Shown: piece by piece, positions 10,327 to 21,719 of the stretch
Layout: the number at the start of each line of letters is the position of its first letter
Position numbering within the stretch: the stretch's first letter is position 1
Position numbers and translations under genes: made by a program
The notes under the pieces: model-generated
Told to the model about the DNA's origin: nothing
The model's input: only the letters and a program-made list of their open reading frames with translations
Database searches by the model: none
Source of the DNA: Sinotaia quadrata
Taxonomy: Eukaryota; Mollusca; Gastropoda; Architaenioglossa; Viviparidae
Assembly (NCBI GenBank): GCA_028829895.1
Contig: CM054179.1
Coordinates: 101,393,375-101,457,374 of the forward strand
Length of the DNA stretch: 64,000 bases
Direction of reading: 5' to 3'

Positions 10327-13300
10327 TTATTCCACTTCATTTGTATATCTGGATGAAGTGCTTTCAGTTTTCTCAGACTGAAGACGATCCTTCAGAAGTG
10401 CCAGCAGTTCCAATTCCTTCGACTTTCGCCTCTTCTCAGCCAACATGTTCAAGGTGTAAACAAATGGGTTGAGCGCTGCGTTTAAAGGAAGGACAAATAT
10501 TGTCATGGCAACGTTGACTTCACCGGGAATTAGAGTGCCAACGGTAGCCAGCAGTCCCAGAAGACCGATGGGAAAGCAGCACAAGAAGTTTGAGAGCACG
10601 ACGAATATCAGTCGTCGAGCAATTGTGCTGTCCTTTGATTTTCTTGTAGTGTTGGTCGTCATGGAGTTGACCTGAATTGACATGTACACAAATGACTGCC
10701 CCACTGCTATTAGAATGAATAATACAAAGTTGAACATGATTATCAGACCAAATGAATAAGTCTTCCCAGGGTACGTCTTTGTAGTTAAAGGCAGCGACAC
10801 ACAAATGCCTGTCCGGCCATAAAACTGCCAATGTGACGTCTTAGGTAGCAATGGTATGGTAGCAAGCATTACACCAACTAACCAAGCAATGCCACAAACC
10901 AATGCAGCTGACTTTCTGTGAAAAGAAAACGTGCTGAAAGGAAAACGAAGGACGATGAAACGATCAAGTGTGATGAGAAATATGATCATGGAGGACACTT
11001 CAATTGAAACAAGTGATAAAAATCATGCAAGTTTACACATTCCACTGGTTTTCCAGGAATGCTCATTCCACAAATAATTCCCGAGGTACAATTGATCTGC
11101 CCCTCCCACTAGAGTAAGGTACAGCCCCATCAAAAAATCCGCGATACTCAGGTTTGTAACGAACACCCCATACCCGGACCTAGAAGTTATCTTTTGCACG
11201 AATAGTCTAAAGACAAAACACCCTGCATTTCCAGCAACTGTCATTGATACCACGACCCAGTTGAATACCCGGTATACGTTTGAGCGCAGAAGGTCTTCAC
11301 ATGACGAAATTTCATCTTTGGGGGCAAAACAGAAATCTTCATGAAAAAGTTCTGGCAGCATTGCTTTACAGCAAAATTTATAGTTTTCAGCAAAAATAAC
11401 TTCAAGTTGTGGCAATTGTTTCAGTAAGTCTTTGGAGAATATTTCCAGTGTGTTTCCTCGTATATCTAGAGTTTTAAGTTCTGGTACATGAATGAAACCG
11501 GAATCGTCTATAGCCTCAATGGTTCCGTAAGAAATGTTGAGAAAATTAATGTGACGAAATGATTTCAATGCTGAGCTGTCAAAAAGAAGTAATGAAGTGC
11601 GTGACAGGTCCAGTCGTTGTAGATGTCTGTGTTCAACATTTCCTGTGGGTTGTTTCAAATACGTTATAGGATTTCCAGCCAAGTTTAACTCTACGAGATT
11701 TGAAAGTTTGTAAAATACATTTAAGTCAGAAGAAGTGAGCAAGTTGTCACTTAAATCGAAACTTTTTAGATTAGGATTTAACATGTCGTGCACGTGATCA
11801 ATGTTACATCGACTTAAACGTAACCAGACAAGTTTGGCATTTTTTGATACGTCACGAACTGACAGTTTGGATTCGCTTGCATCCAGATAACGTATGTCAG
11901 GGTAGGCAGCAACAGGAAAATACTGGTGACAGATGAAAGCTAGTCCCTGACAGCGACATTCCACGGGACAGCGAAATCCACACAACATTTCATCGTCACG
12001 TTCTGGACATTGTGGCCAACCGTCACACAGATGGTCTACGTGCACGCAAACTGATGAGTTGAAACATCGATACAATCCAGGACAGACATATCTCTTACAA
12101 TCATCCTCGTCTTCACCATCGGGGCAGTCGTACACGCCGTTACAGCGTAGGTAAACAGGAAGACAATAACTTAGCTCACCATGGCAACGAAAGTGAGTTA
12201 CAGGACACGGTGATGAAGGATGAAGTTGTTTTCTAATAATATTTTCTTCAGTGTCAAAGTCAATTATTGTCGGAAGAGAAATTGTATCTCTTTGCTGGTT
12301 TATTTCCTTCCACTTAAGAATACCTGAACACATGTCTTCATCCGAACCGTCCCAGCAATGATTAATGTTATCACAAGTCTGTTTAAATCTGATACACTGC
12401 GAGTTGCGACAAGTATATTCTGGACACTGATGATCATACTTACAGAAGTCTTCGTCCGATCCATCTATACAGTCAGGTTTGAAGTCACATACCATTGTAT
12501 AATGAAATGTCCTTTTACCATCATTACAAATGAACATCGATGTGCTTGTGAAGACGTCAAGGTCATTATTGTGTGTCACCATGTCGATGCTTTTCACAAT
12601 GTTGGCGTTGGATACCCAGCACCAGAGAGAAAAAGAATCCTCCCCACAAGAACTTCCTGTCACGCACGACAAAAAACTGTGAGTCACGTGACCATCTTTG
12701 CACCACACTAGAGTTGCGTTAGATGTTTTCAAGCTTCCTTCCATGTCCATGGAACTTGGAAAGTCAAGATTTACTTTCTCTACAGGTACAACATTCTTCA
12801 CTTCCGTTTCACATATATAATGCGTGTAATATTGCAGGTAACAGTGACAGAGAAACAGCGATAAAGGATCGCTATGGACGTATATAGTACAATATTGATT
12901 ATGATTAAACACAGAGCCTGTAATATTTACTTTGTATGCAATTGTGTCATCGACCCAATGCCACAGTTTTGCATACAAAGAACCCGCCCCATAATTAAGA
13001 CGAGTGAACTGAATGGTCAGTCCGACAAATACTGGTGCCAGCGTCTTTCCGTAAGACAACAGTTTTCTTACCGCATCCCGCTCACTGGAAGATTTTATCA
13101 TCGCCAGGTCACCTCCGTGATCCTGGCAGAAAATTCTAGCTGAATTCCAAGAGACAACACTTTTTGCTTTATGATAGGTGTAACACTTACTTTCCAATGC
13201 CAGTGTACCATTACAAACAGAACTACTGAAGAGACAGTTTTTTTCGTCTATCCCATCCTGGCATTCGGTTTCCAGATTACATTCCAGGTGACGTCTAAAC

Positions 13301-14502
13301 GTGACGTAGTGCGGGACAGAGCAGTCAAAGAGGCCGTTGTCAAACTGTAATGGGGTATGAGTCACTGGGTGAATCGAAAACAACATTTTGAATCCAACGC
13401 CGCCAAATGCGCCATCAGTGACGAAATTGACAAGCAGTGACGTATTGTAAACACGCGTTGGAATCATGTTTTCTCTGCATTCACTCCATTCTAGATTCAA
13501 ACTTCCGTTGACGCCTCGGGTAAACAAATTAACTTTGTCAATAATGCATTCTCCATCAAAATTTATTTGAATATCGAAAAACTGAAAACTGATCATTACT
13601 GTGTGCTGTTCGGGTACGTCAAGTTGAAATGAGGCATTTATGTATGTCGGGTATTCACTATCTTCACTAAACCCGGGTGACGTAATATAACCAATGTGCA
13701 AGGATTCGTAAACAACTGGTAAAAATAGTCGAAGAGACTTGGTTACTGAGGTGAAAGATAGCTGAAATTGTGTAATTGTATAGGGAGAAACAGTAAACTC
13801 TTCTTGAAACCGGAAGAATAGATGATTTGACAGTGTAACAATTACCTTTTTAGATATCCATGCCGAACACCGAATTGATGCGAGCAAATTGGCTTCATTC
13901 AATAATCTTTCTTCGCTTACTTCTATTATAGCATTGTTGGAACAACGTTCTTTCAACATTTCGACAGTGGCCATAATTGAATATCCTTCTGGTACAGTGA
14001 TTTTCCAGAAACAAGTTACACTGGCACCAACATCATTGCTATCTTCCATAACTCCATATAAATATCCTTCCAGCGAAGAAATATAAACATAATTTTGATC
14101 TTTACAATTGCTAGTATTAATATAGAAATTTTCTGTAATGTCAAGATTTCCTTCATTAAATGTTCTACTGACTGAGGATAAAGAGCCAGAAACCGATTCC
14201 ATAAAAGTGAAATAATTATTCTCTCGTCTTGACAATGTCTCATCAGTATTTCCGGAGCTGACAGTACTCGAGTCTCCTCGCCATGTCTCGGAACTCTGTT
14301 TCAGGAGTAAAGGTGATATTACATCAGAATTATTTAGCAGACCTTCACCACAAGTGTTACTACTACCAGTAGATACGAAAGATGTTTCACCAAATAAGCT
14401 AAAGGTGTGACCTCCCAAAGGCAACAAGAGAAAGACAAGTTTTATGTATATCAGTCTTAGCATTGTAGGAATGTAAATCCGTTGACATATACGATTATGC
14501 AT
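10327..14502 (-). pseudogene. Gene A: CUB/LDLa/C-type-lectin/LRR 7TM receptor with one in-frame TGA
   Basis: An intronless reading frame of 1391 codons interrupted once by TGA at codon 1160; otherwise collinear with gene D. Domains by residue: hydrophobic signal most likely starting at Met14 (to about 33), CUB-like about 133-250, CUB about 271-376 (GYITSPGF), degenerate LDLa about 394-423, C-type-lectin-like 430-565, LDLa about 659-687, 693-725, 766-802 and 807-841, Cys-capped LRR about 844-1040, then the 7TM region. The stop falls at the start of helix 3, after helices 1 and 2, so a product ending there has the whole ectodomain but cannot signal. The remaining 223 codons (10327-10998 from the next Met) stay open and similar to D, including LDRF and NPFVY motifs, so the lesion is recent. 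The LDLa at about 659-687 keeps the canonical DGSDE, whereas B, C and D have DRSDE. It is divergent from gene B. Sequencing error, readthrough or a truncated decoy receptor are alternatives. Confidence 0.85.
11023..11025 (-). other. In-frame premature TGA in gene A
   Basis: On the minus strand A reads CTTGCATGATTTTTATC where D reads CTTGCAGGATTTTTATC at 46818-46834. A single G-to-T change turns a Gly codon into TGA. Frame is kept on both sides. Confidence 0.9.
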
Positions 14503-14586
14503 ATTTTAATTCACTCTTATGAATGTTGTCTTTAATATCCAGTCTTACAGTCTCGCAAGAAATTATTTTCAGCGGCCTTAACAAAG

Positions 14587-14593
14587 ATTTATA
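14587..14593 (-). promoter_or_regulatory. Candidate TATA box of gene A
   Basis: TATAAAT on the minus strand, conserved with 43258-43264 before gene D at nearly the same distance from the start codon. Confidence 0.45.
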
Positions 14594-15058
14594 AGACTCA
14601 ACATAATTCAACCAATTTTATTTTTGTATTTGTTTTCTGTATGTTCGTGTACATTTCATGCAATGAATAATTATTTTGTTAATAGCAACATGAACAAATC
14701 CAGCATTTCATTGCTTGAGAAAAGTCGTGTAAAAAGGTTTTCTTGTTTTGCAATTTCAAAGACAGAAAATTGTATCACGTTTATTTCAGTCCTGTTTTTA
14801 TTTTTGTTAATGGATGTAAAACATAAATTTATCTCTTGTTTATTTTTTTCACACTACGATTGGTACGAGACAAGCTTTTAATCTGATCGATTGTCATCTT
14901 TCCCCCCGCGACTTTTATCTGCGTTCTTTGCGGTTTGATCACGTGATATAAAGAAATTATCCCTTTTAATACCCTGAAATGTTTTTCGATTTTCTGTCCT
15001 ATCTCGGAATGATGATTTGTAATTCCGTTCGTTGGTAATGTATAAATATTTCTTTTCA

Positions 15059-15066
15059 AAAACACA

Positions 15067-15136
<70 letters not shown>

Positions 15137-15255
15137 TGCACTCACAGCCCCACACCCCCACACATTCTTGCATAAATGTACTCACACACACACAGACACA
15201 TAAATGCACTCACACACACACTCTCACACTCTCTCTCTCTCTCTCACTCTCTTCT
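15059..15255. repeat. (CA)n and (CT)n microsatellite in the A-B promoter gap
   Basis: CA runs at 15065-15135 and CACA/CTCT runs to about 15255. The C-D gap carries a GA run then a GT-rich tract at the same place (42616-42800), so simple repeats sit at the centre of both divergent promoters. Confidence 0.92.
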
Positions 15256-15825
15256 CTCAAGAAAACTAAATATTCACCTAAATTGCTTTGGACAGTCTTG
15301 AAATTCATTTCTGATTTATTTTATACCAGAGTATTAATCAATAAGAAAAATATTTCTACCGACTAATAAACTATTTTTTTCTTTTCTTTTCTTTCTTTTT
15401 TTTTTGAGGGGGTTTCGAGTTTACACCCATTTCGCGCAAAAATCTTAGAAAAATATCTGAACTGACATAAATAGTTGGTTGTCAAGAATCAGTCCATCTA
15501 AAAAACGTAATATGTTTCCGCGTAATGACACTGATTCAAATAATTTCAGTTTAAAAATTGGCAAACGGACATTTTATCTTTTTTTTATCTTTCACTTTGT
15601 GTATTTAATGCAATTTTAAGCGAGAGCGAGTTGCAAGACTCTTGTCAGTAGGTCTTTTGTCTGTCAAGTGGTCGTCTGGGAAGAGATCTAAATACCAAGA
15701 ACGGAAACATTAAATTGATCATGAATTTCTCTCTTTCAATTTGTAGTATAAAATCTATTTTATTTTATCTCTTTGAAGAAAAACGAAGCTTTCGCATAAA
15801 TGTGGTAATAGAAACCTAACTGTAC

Positions 15826-15832
15826 TATATAA
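15826..15832 (+). promoter_or_regulatory. Candidate TATA box of gene B
   Basis: TATATAA about 65 bases upstream of the start codon. Gene C has TATATA at 42013-42018, also about 63 bases upstream, within otherwise similar sequence. Confidence 0.45.
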
Positions 15833-15893
15833 TTATTTAATATTTTGTAAGGTTTAGACACACTATATTATTCCAAACATCTCATTAAAAATT

Positions 15894-18800
15894 ATGTATA
15901 TCACGATTTTTCTGGTTGACCTGTTTTTAATCTTTATGGCAGTGAACTCTCTCAAACTAAACTTTGAAGATTTCTTAAAGGATTGGCAATCAATATTGGG
16001 AACTGGGCAAATTACAACTGATATCGTTACATTTCAAAGTGATTCCGAACAGGCCACGCTTTTGACAAGTTCGGGACAAGATAAAAATGACGTCAGAGTA
16101 AACTATACATGGAGCTCAAACAAGACCTCAGAGAATACAAATATGACGAAAGCGGCAAACAGTAACTCGATTCACGTCATAAATGACGGCCGAAATATTA
16201 ACGAGACAACTGGACATGTTAACTTTACTACAGGGGACTGCAATGACCACATATTATTCATGGATTATTACACACAAGTGTCTGTTATCGGCATTGTCGC
16301 TCGTGGTTCATTCAACTCTCTCCTAGACTTTTGTCAGTGGAAGGTTATCGCCCCTGACGGTTGTTTTCTTTTAGCCTCACTGCAACTGAACGAACCATGT
16401 ATTGATGACACGTATTTGATGTCTAGCGAAAGCGAGGCTATGGATGACGACACTTTACTTTCATATCAAACTTGTGATGTCCTTTTCAACAAAGAAATTG
16501 TTGCCTCCCTTTCCTGCTGTCTTTATATTCGTTCAGGTCCAGTTTCCAAGTACTCGACCTACTTTCCACAGTTCCAAGTCCAAATCAAAGTGACGTCAAT
16601 GTCTTTAAGACTTACGTTACCTGTAATATTTCATTCATCGCAGTCAGGTTATGTGACGTCACCAGGATTTGACGAAATGGGAAGATACCCCAAATTTATG
16701 AATGCATCTATCAAACTTGATGTCCCTGTCAATCACACAGTAATGGTCAGTTTCCGGAGAGTAGAGTTTTATAGTGGAATTTGGTGTAATGACGGCTTCT
16801 TGGAACTCTCTACAGTTGACGAAATAGGTAATGCTGTTCTTGTGTGGAAAGAGTGCAATCATCACTTCATCGTGAATTCCATTTATAACAAGTCGTTGAT
16901 TTTGCGCTTCGTAAGTAACGACTTTAGTAATGGAGCAGGATTTATGATGATATTCACCTTTCACCCGCAGACGCACGTCCCGCCAGTAACCAACGACAAC
17001 CTGTATGATTGCTCAGTGTCTCATTACCCGACCTTCAAACAACATCTTGAATGCAACCTAGAAATTGATTGTCTGGATGGAGAAGACGAACGAGAATGCC
17101 CTTTCAGCAGTCCGGCCTGTAATGGCTCCGTGGCCTTTCAAAACAAGTGTTACAGCTACCACAAATCAAATCAGGGCCTTACCTGGCAAAACGCTCAAGA
17201 GCAGTGTCAAATGCGAGGTGGAAATTTGGTCATGCCCAAAACTGAGGAGGAAAAAGAAGCAATAGAGAGACTCTTTCATTACATAAAACAAATGAATGGA
17301 CCTGCATACATCGGGCTGAATCGAGAGATTTCTAAAACCGCAGCCATGTACAAACAAACATTTAAGTGGGTGGACGGATCAATAGGTTATAATGTTAATA
17401 TCACAATGTCGTTTGTGGCTATGCTTACAAACGAATTGTGTGCCTATTGTTCTCCGTGTTCGCCATGGACTATACAAGTTACATTGTGCACTGACAGCAC
17501 TATATATGATTTCATTTGTCAATCCGATGCACAAAGTAATTATCTAAATACAGAAAAATCTGTACAGTTCCCTGAACAAGATAGTCAGTTATTAAATGAA
17601 ACTATTTCGAGACAATCCCTTTTGCGTTGTGCGGATGGTCATGTGACTTATGATTTTCTATCTTGTAGTCCTGACAGTTTTTGTGGGGAGACACGATACT
17701 TGAAGTGGTGTTCACTCTCCAATAGCAAATTCACTCAAGGTCAAGTGGGTGAAAAGTTGATGCGAATCGAGGATGTCACTCGAATAGCTACTTTTGTGTG
17801 TGACGACAGAAAGAAAACAATTCCTTTCACACTAGTCTGTGATTTCCGGTTTCACTGTGTAGACAGATCTGACGAAACGTTCTGTACTCATGACAGTTGT
17901 CCTGAAATACTGTGCCGCAATGGTCAATGCATCAACTACCGCAAGTTGTGTGACGGACGAGAGGACTGCTTTGACGGATCTGACGAGATAACGTGTACAC
18001 CTAAATTTACTATTTTCACCAATATTCTCAAAATGTATCCTCCTGCTATTATTGACTTTGACCATGAAGGCAGCTTCTCTCAAATTAAAATTGCACCCAG
18101 TGATCCGTGTCCTATGACGCACTTCCGGTGTCATGGCGAGTTGAGTTATTGTCTTCCTGTGTATGTCCGTTGTAACGGAGTGTATGACTGTCCGGATCAC
18201 GAAGACGAGATGGGATGTGAGGTGTATGTGTGTCCGGGATTTTTTCGTTGTTTCAATTCGAGAATCTGTGTACACATGGACAACGTGTGTGATGGTTTTC
18301 CCCATTGCCCCAATCACCACGATGAGCTTCTGTGTGAATTCCGTTGTCCTGATGGCTGCCTTTGTCAAGGATTAACATTCATTTGCAGACAACGTATTGC
18401 AGTTATGACGTTCTCACAACTTCGATTTCTGGATGGGGATGGCTCTGGAATGTCCCTCAACGACATTGTTTCAAATAAATATTTAATTAGGTTAGGTTTA
18501 AGACACTGCAACATTGATCACGTGATTCAATTGTCCAATCCTAACCTGATGGATATAGATTTAAGTGATAACTTGATTACTTCTATTAATACCAATGCTT
18601 TCTTAAATCTAAAAATGCTTAAAAAATTGACCCTTGCCAGAAATCCTCTAATGACGCTAACTAATGACGTGCACGTTATTCAAAATTATTTTTTACAAAG
18701 TGTCGACCTGTCGCATACTGATTTACGCATTTTGAACAGTACTAACTTTAAAAACTTTCCAGGCATTAGTTTTCTTAACATATCATTTAGCCGAGTAGAG

Positions 18801-19979
18801 GTAATCGATACTACTGGCTTTTTGTATTTGCCAAGACTAAAAATATTTGACTCACGAGGAACACCACTCGCAGTATTTCCTGAAAATCTTTTTCGTGGAT
18901 TAAAACAACTTGAAATTGTGTTTGCCAGGAATTACAGACTTTGCTGTAAAGAAAATATGCCAGAACAATTCACCAAAGGTTTGTGTATTTCAGATCTAGA
19001 TATCTTTTCTTCTTGTGATAAGCTTTTGCACTTTGATTTTCATCGATTCCTCGTCTGGTTGATAGCGTTGACGTCACTCGTAGGTAATGCATATTGTTTA
19101 TTGATGAGGCTCTGTATTAGGAAAATCCCCTTAAAATTGGACGTCACTGTTTTTATTTTCAATCTGAACATGGCAGATTTTCTGATGGGAATATATATGT
19201 CTCTCTTAATTGGTGCTGATTATGTTTATCATAACAGTTATTTTATATCAGAAAAAAATTGGAAAATTAGCTTCATTTGCAAGTTCTCTGGCTTCTTGTC
19301 ACTATTGTCCACTATAGTGTCAGTATTCATAATCTTTCTCGCCACCACTGACAGAGTTATCGCTCTTCGTTTTCGAGTACGCGCTTTCTGCTTGAAGGGA
19401 CGGTCTGCTGTGCATGCTTGTGTGTTTGCATGGAGTGCTGGCATTTTGCTTGCTTCTATTCCATTATTGCCTCTGACGTCACACTGGGTCTTTTATGGTC
19501 AAACGGCTATTTGTGCTCCAATACCAGTCTGCTGGATTGGCAGTGATGGAACTGGCAAAAAATATTCTTGTGGAATGATTTTCCTGCTCATCTTCGTAAT
19601 AACGGTCACCTCACTTGGACAAACGTGCGTTTGCTGGTCAAGAAGGAAGAACTACTTGACAACTTACTCGACACCTCTCACTCAGGACAAGAACTTTGCC
19701 GGACGTTTGACTTCTATAGTGGTCGTAAAAATTGCATGCTGGTTCTTTATTTGCATTGTGAATATATTTTCCTTATTTGATATCTATGTGTCTGGTGAAA
19801 TTATAGCTTTTATTACTATTATTTTAATTCCCCTAACTTCGGCACTTAACCCAATCTTGTATTTATTTAGTCTGGTGAATGAGTCTCGGCAAAAATCTTA
19901 CGAGTACCATCTTAGGAAGTGGCTTGAGGATCATGAAATCAAACGGGAAAGCAAAATCGGGGTTAGTTCGAAACAATAA
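15894..19979 (+). CDS. Gene B: CUB/LDLa/C-type-lectin/LRR 7TM receptor, intronless
   Basis: A single open frame of 1361 residues. Layout: signal peptide 1-19; CUB-like about 116-240; CUB about 250-357 (SGYVTSPGF, Cys298/Cys321); degenerate LDLa 369-403; C-type-lectin-like 409-543; Cys-bearing linker 578-606; LDLa about 632-664, 668-701 (CDGREDCFDGSDE), 738-775 and 778-814; Cys-rich LRR cap 816-834; LRRs about 842-1015; Cys-containing hinge to 1041; seven helices about 1052-1330. Receptor hallmarks are LNMADFLMG in helix 2, TTDRV (in place of DRY) after helix 3 and NPILY in helix 7. The lectin-like domain has no EPN/QPD or WND calcium motif. The LDLa+LRR+7TM core is of the mollusc GRL101/relaxin-receptor-like kind, expected at the plasma membrane with G-protein coupling. 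Ligand is unknown. It shares a divergent promoter with A and is about 90% identical to C. The many NxS/T sites fit a glycosylated ectodomain. Confidence 0.9.
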   Translation: MYITIFLVDLFLIFMAVNSLKLNFEDFLKDWQSILGTGQITTDIVTFQSDSEQATLLTSSGQDKNDVRVNYTWSSNKTSENTNMTKAANSNSIHVINDGRNINETTGHVNFTTGDCNDHILFMDYYTQVSVIGIVARGSFNSLLDFCQWKVIAPDGCFLLASLQLNEPCIDDTYLMSSESEAMDDDTLLSYQTCDVLFNKEIVASLSCCLYIRSGPVSKYSTYFPQFQVQIKVTSMSLRLTLPVIFHSSQSGYVTSPGFDEMGRYPKFMNASIKLDVPVNHTVMVSFRRVEFYSGIWCNDGFLELSTVDEIGNAVLVWKECNHHFIVNSIYNKSLILRFVSNDFSNGAGFMMIFTFHPQTHVPPVTNDNLYDCSVSHYPTFKQHLECNLEIDCLDGEDERECPFSSPACNGSVAFQNKCYSYHKSNQGLTWQNAQEQCQMRGGNLVMPKTEEEKEAIERLFHYIKQMNGPAYIGLNREISKTAAMYKQTFKWVDGSIGYNVNITMSFVAMLTNELCAYCSPCSPWTIQVTLCTDSTIYDFICQSDAQSNYLNTEKSVQFPEQDSQLLNETISRQSLLRCADGHVTYDFLSCSPDSFCGETRYLKWCSLSNSKFTQGQVGEKLMRIEDVTRIATFVCDDRKKTIPFTLVCDFRFHCVDRSDETFCTHDSCPEILCRNGQCINYRKLCDGREDCFDGSDEITCTPKFTIFTNILKMYPPAIIDFDHEGSFSQIKIAPSDPCPMTHFRCHGELSYCLPVYVRCNGVYDCPDHEDEMGCEVYVCPGFFRCFNSRICVHMDNVCDGFPHCPNHHDELLCEFRCPDGCLCQGLTFICRQRIAVMTFSQLRFLDGDGSGMSLNDIVSNKYLIRLGLRHCNIDHVIQLSNPNLMDIDLSDNLITSINTNAFLNLKMLKKLTLARNPLMTLTNDVHVIQNYFLQSVDLSHTDLRILNSTNFKNFPGISFLNISFSRVEVIDTTGFLYLPRLKIFDSRGTPLAVFPENLFRGLKQLEIVFARNYRLCCKENMPEQFTKGLCISDLDIFSSCDKLLHFDFHRFLVWLIALTSLVGNAYCLLMRLCIRKIPLKLDVTVFIFNLNMADFLMGIYMSLLIGADYVYHNSYFISEKNWKISFICKFSGFLSLLSTIVSVFIIFLATTDRVIALRFRVRAFCLKGRSAVHACVFAWSAGILLASIPLLPLTSHWVFYGQTAICAPIPVCWIGSDGTGKKYSCGMIFLLIFVITVTSLGQTCVCWSRRKNYLTTYSTPLTQDKNFAGRLTSIVVVKIACWFFICIVNIFSLFDIYVSGEIIAFITIILIPLTSALNPILYLFSLVNESRQKSYEYHLRKWLEDHEIKRESKIGVSSKQ

Positions 19980-20029
19980 ACAAGTGTAATTGGTTGTAAA
20001 ATTACAACTTTATTTCCATAATTATATTT

Positions 20030-20035
20030 AATAAA
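20030..20035 (+). terminator. Candidate polyadenylation signal of gene B
   Basis: AATAAA about 50 bases after the stop codon. At the matching place after gene C the hexamer reads ACTAAA, so C may use another signal. Confidence 0.5.
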
Positions 20036-20609
20036 TTATTAAATCAAAGTGTTACATTATATCGTAAAAGAAAATTAAGGTTAGGTTTGAAATTCTTGAA
20101 GGAAATGAAAGAAAACAGTTTTGTGATTTGGTAAATATTATGCCTTAAAAAATTAAAAGAACTGTTAAAGTGTTCGACCTCTAGATGTCAGGAAGGTGAT
20201 TCCTATCTACTGATTTCGACTTGCACGATGTTCACAATTGACCCCATGACCCTCAGTGCAGTAGACAGAACACACTGACTTTCATTAAGAGATACAGATC
20301 AGATAATCGCTTGTGGTGACTAAAACCTTAAGAATGTCTCTTTACTGCTTCCTGAGTTAGGTAATCGGACGTATTGTCTAGTTTAGGATGAGTGTAAGCA
20401 ATACATCAGTATACATTCACAGATATTGTAAGAAGTATCACGTCATCAATGTTTGGTCACTCGCTTAAAACTATCGTTAGTGTAAATAATTACTGGTCGA
20501 GACATATCCTGCTGGTAACTGGCACTTAGGGTGCAGAATAATACCTGATGTTAATAAATAAAGTTCATGAAAATATCCACACTCACACACACACACTCAC
20601 ACACACACA

Positions 20610-20650
<41 letters not shown>

Positions 20651-20890
20651 ACACACACACACATTTTCCCATTTTTTTCCAGCTAGAAGAGGCTAAGGAC
20701 AAATGTGCAGACCCACTCCACCTTTCGATTACTATTGGTGTAGTGTGGTGGTTGATGACCGTCCTACGTAAGCACTTGCTACATATGTAACTGCCATTCT
20801 TCACTACATGGAAGCGATACACTTTGCTACACATACCCTACACCTTACTACGTCTCTGCTAGAGTACTTTGATACATGGCTGGACTTTAC
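20036..20890. other. Downstream flank of gene B
   Basis: No gene. About 20150-20370 matches the reverse complement of 36850-36640. A CA microsatellite lies at 20581-20662. An 850-base block present at this point in the right arm (36885-37735) is missing here. Confidence 0.55.
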
Positions 20891-21480
20891 GGAATCAGTG
20901 CTTCCCTTTTCTACAGCAGCACTCTACTCTCCATCACTTTTCTACAGGAAGCCACCAACTGTGACGTATTATATTCGCTTAGACGTGCGATTCATTATCA
21001 TACCTGGACACCATTTTACCCCTTTACGTCACGTGAAGGCTTATTGTGTCCTCAACATAACAAATTGATATTGTGATTTGCATTCGTGAGTTGTACTGTC
21101 GTTTTGGGTAGTTATAGCAATCATTTACTTTAGAACATATCCTAAAAGCTAAAATTGTTTTATAGAAGACATTATTTTAACTTACTGTTTGATCTTTTAA
21201 ATATTGGAGTTTTAGTTAACGTGAAATTAGCGTTTTTTTCTTTCGTTTTATGCAATTATTACTTCATCGAAATCGGACTTATGTATTTATATTTTATTAT
21301 TGTTGAAAAAAGTATTGAATGGATGTGGTATCATTTTCGTGGGATAAAAGTTCTTAAATATCATTGTAATCAGGAGTGTTTTTTTAACTTGCCATTGCTT
21401 TCCCTTAGTGTGAATGAATTAGTTAATTTATATGTCGGCCGCCATGTTAAGCACATGAGTTCGTCAATAAATGTTTCGTG
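20890..21480. other. Conserved non-genic arm segment
   Basis: Well conserved with the reverse complement of 35770-35190, including a stretch that in both arms can be read as a short frame (21155-21340 and 35512-35291). The frames have no domain and differ in length. I see no evidence that they are genes, although conservation over about 190 bases is notable. Confidence 0.45.
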
Positions 21481-21512
21481 ATTCAATTGTCTTTTCTTGT
21501 ATTTCTCTCTCT

Positions 21513-21570
<58 letters not shown>
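21513..21570. repeat. (GT)n microsatellite
   Basis: GT dinucleotide run of about 50 bases. The inverted match is a CA run at 35131-35166. Confidence 0.92.
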
Positions 21571-21571
<1 letters not shown>

Positions 21572-21719
21572 TGTTTCTATATAGTTCGATTACAGTGGAT
21601 TATATCTGTCCATATGCACGCATTGACCTTTTGTTACAAGCTTCTCATACATGTGGCCATTTTTTCCACTCCACTAACACCTGCATGAAATTGATTAAAT
21701 AATTAAATATAAAGTGATT

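Larger units (their letters stand above)
14503..15893. promoter_or_regulatory. Divergent promoter region between genes A and B
   Basis: This 1391-base gap separates the start codons of two genes reading away from each other. Both ends are conserved with the C-D gap (14520-15060 with 43340-42800, and 15370-15893 with 42500-41951). Candidate core elements are TATAAAT on minus at 14587-14593 (about 85-90 bases before the A start) and TATATAA on plus at 15826-15832 (about 65 bases before the B start). A well-conserved block around 15615-15690 (GCGAGAGCGAGTTGCAAGAC, then AGACTCTTGTCAGTAGGTC) may hold shared regulatory sites. Transcription start sites are not known. Confidence 0.6.

Noticed and set aside
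17832..18368. 178-residue minus frame inside gene B
   Set aside because: Antisense shadow of the LDLa-coding region; the same kind of shadow appears inside gene C.
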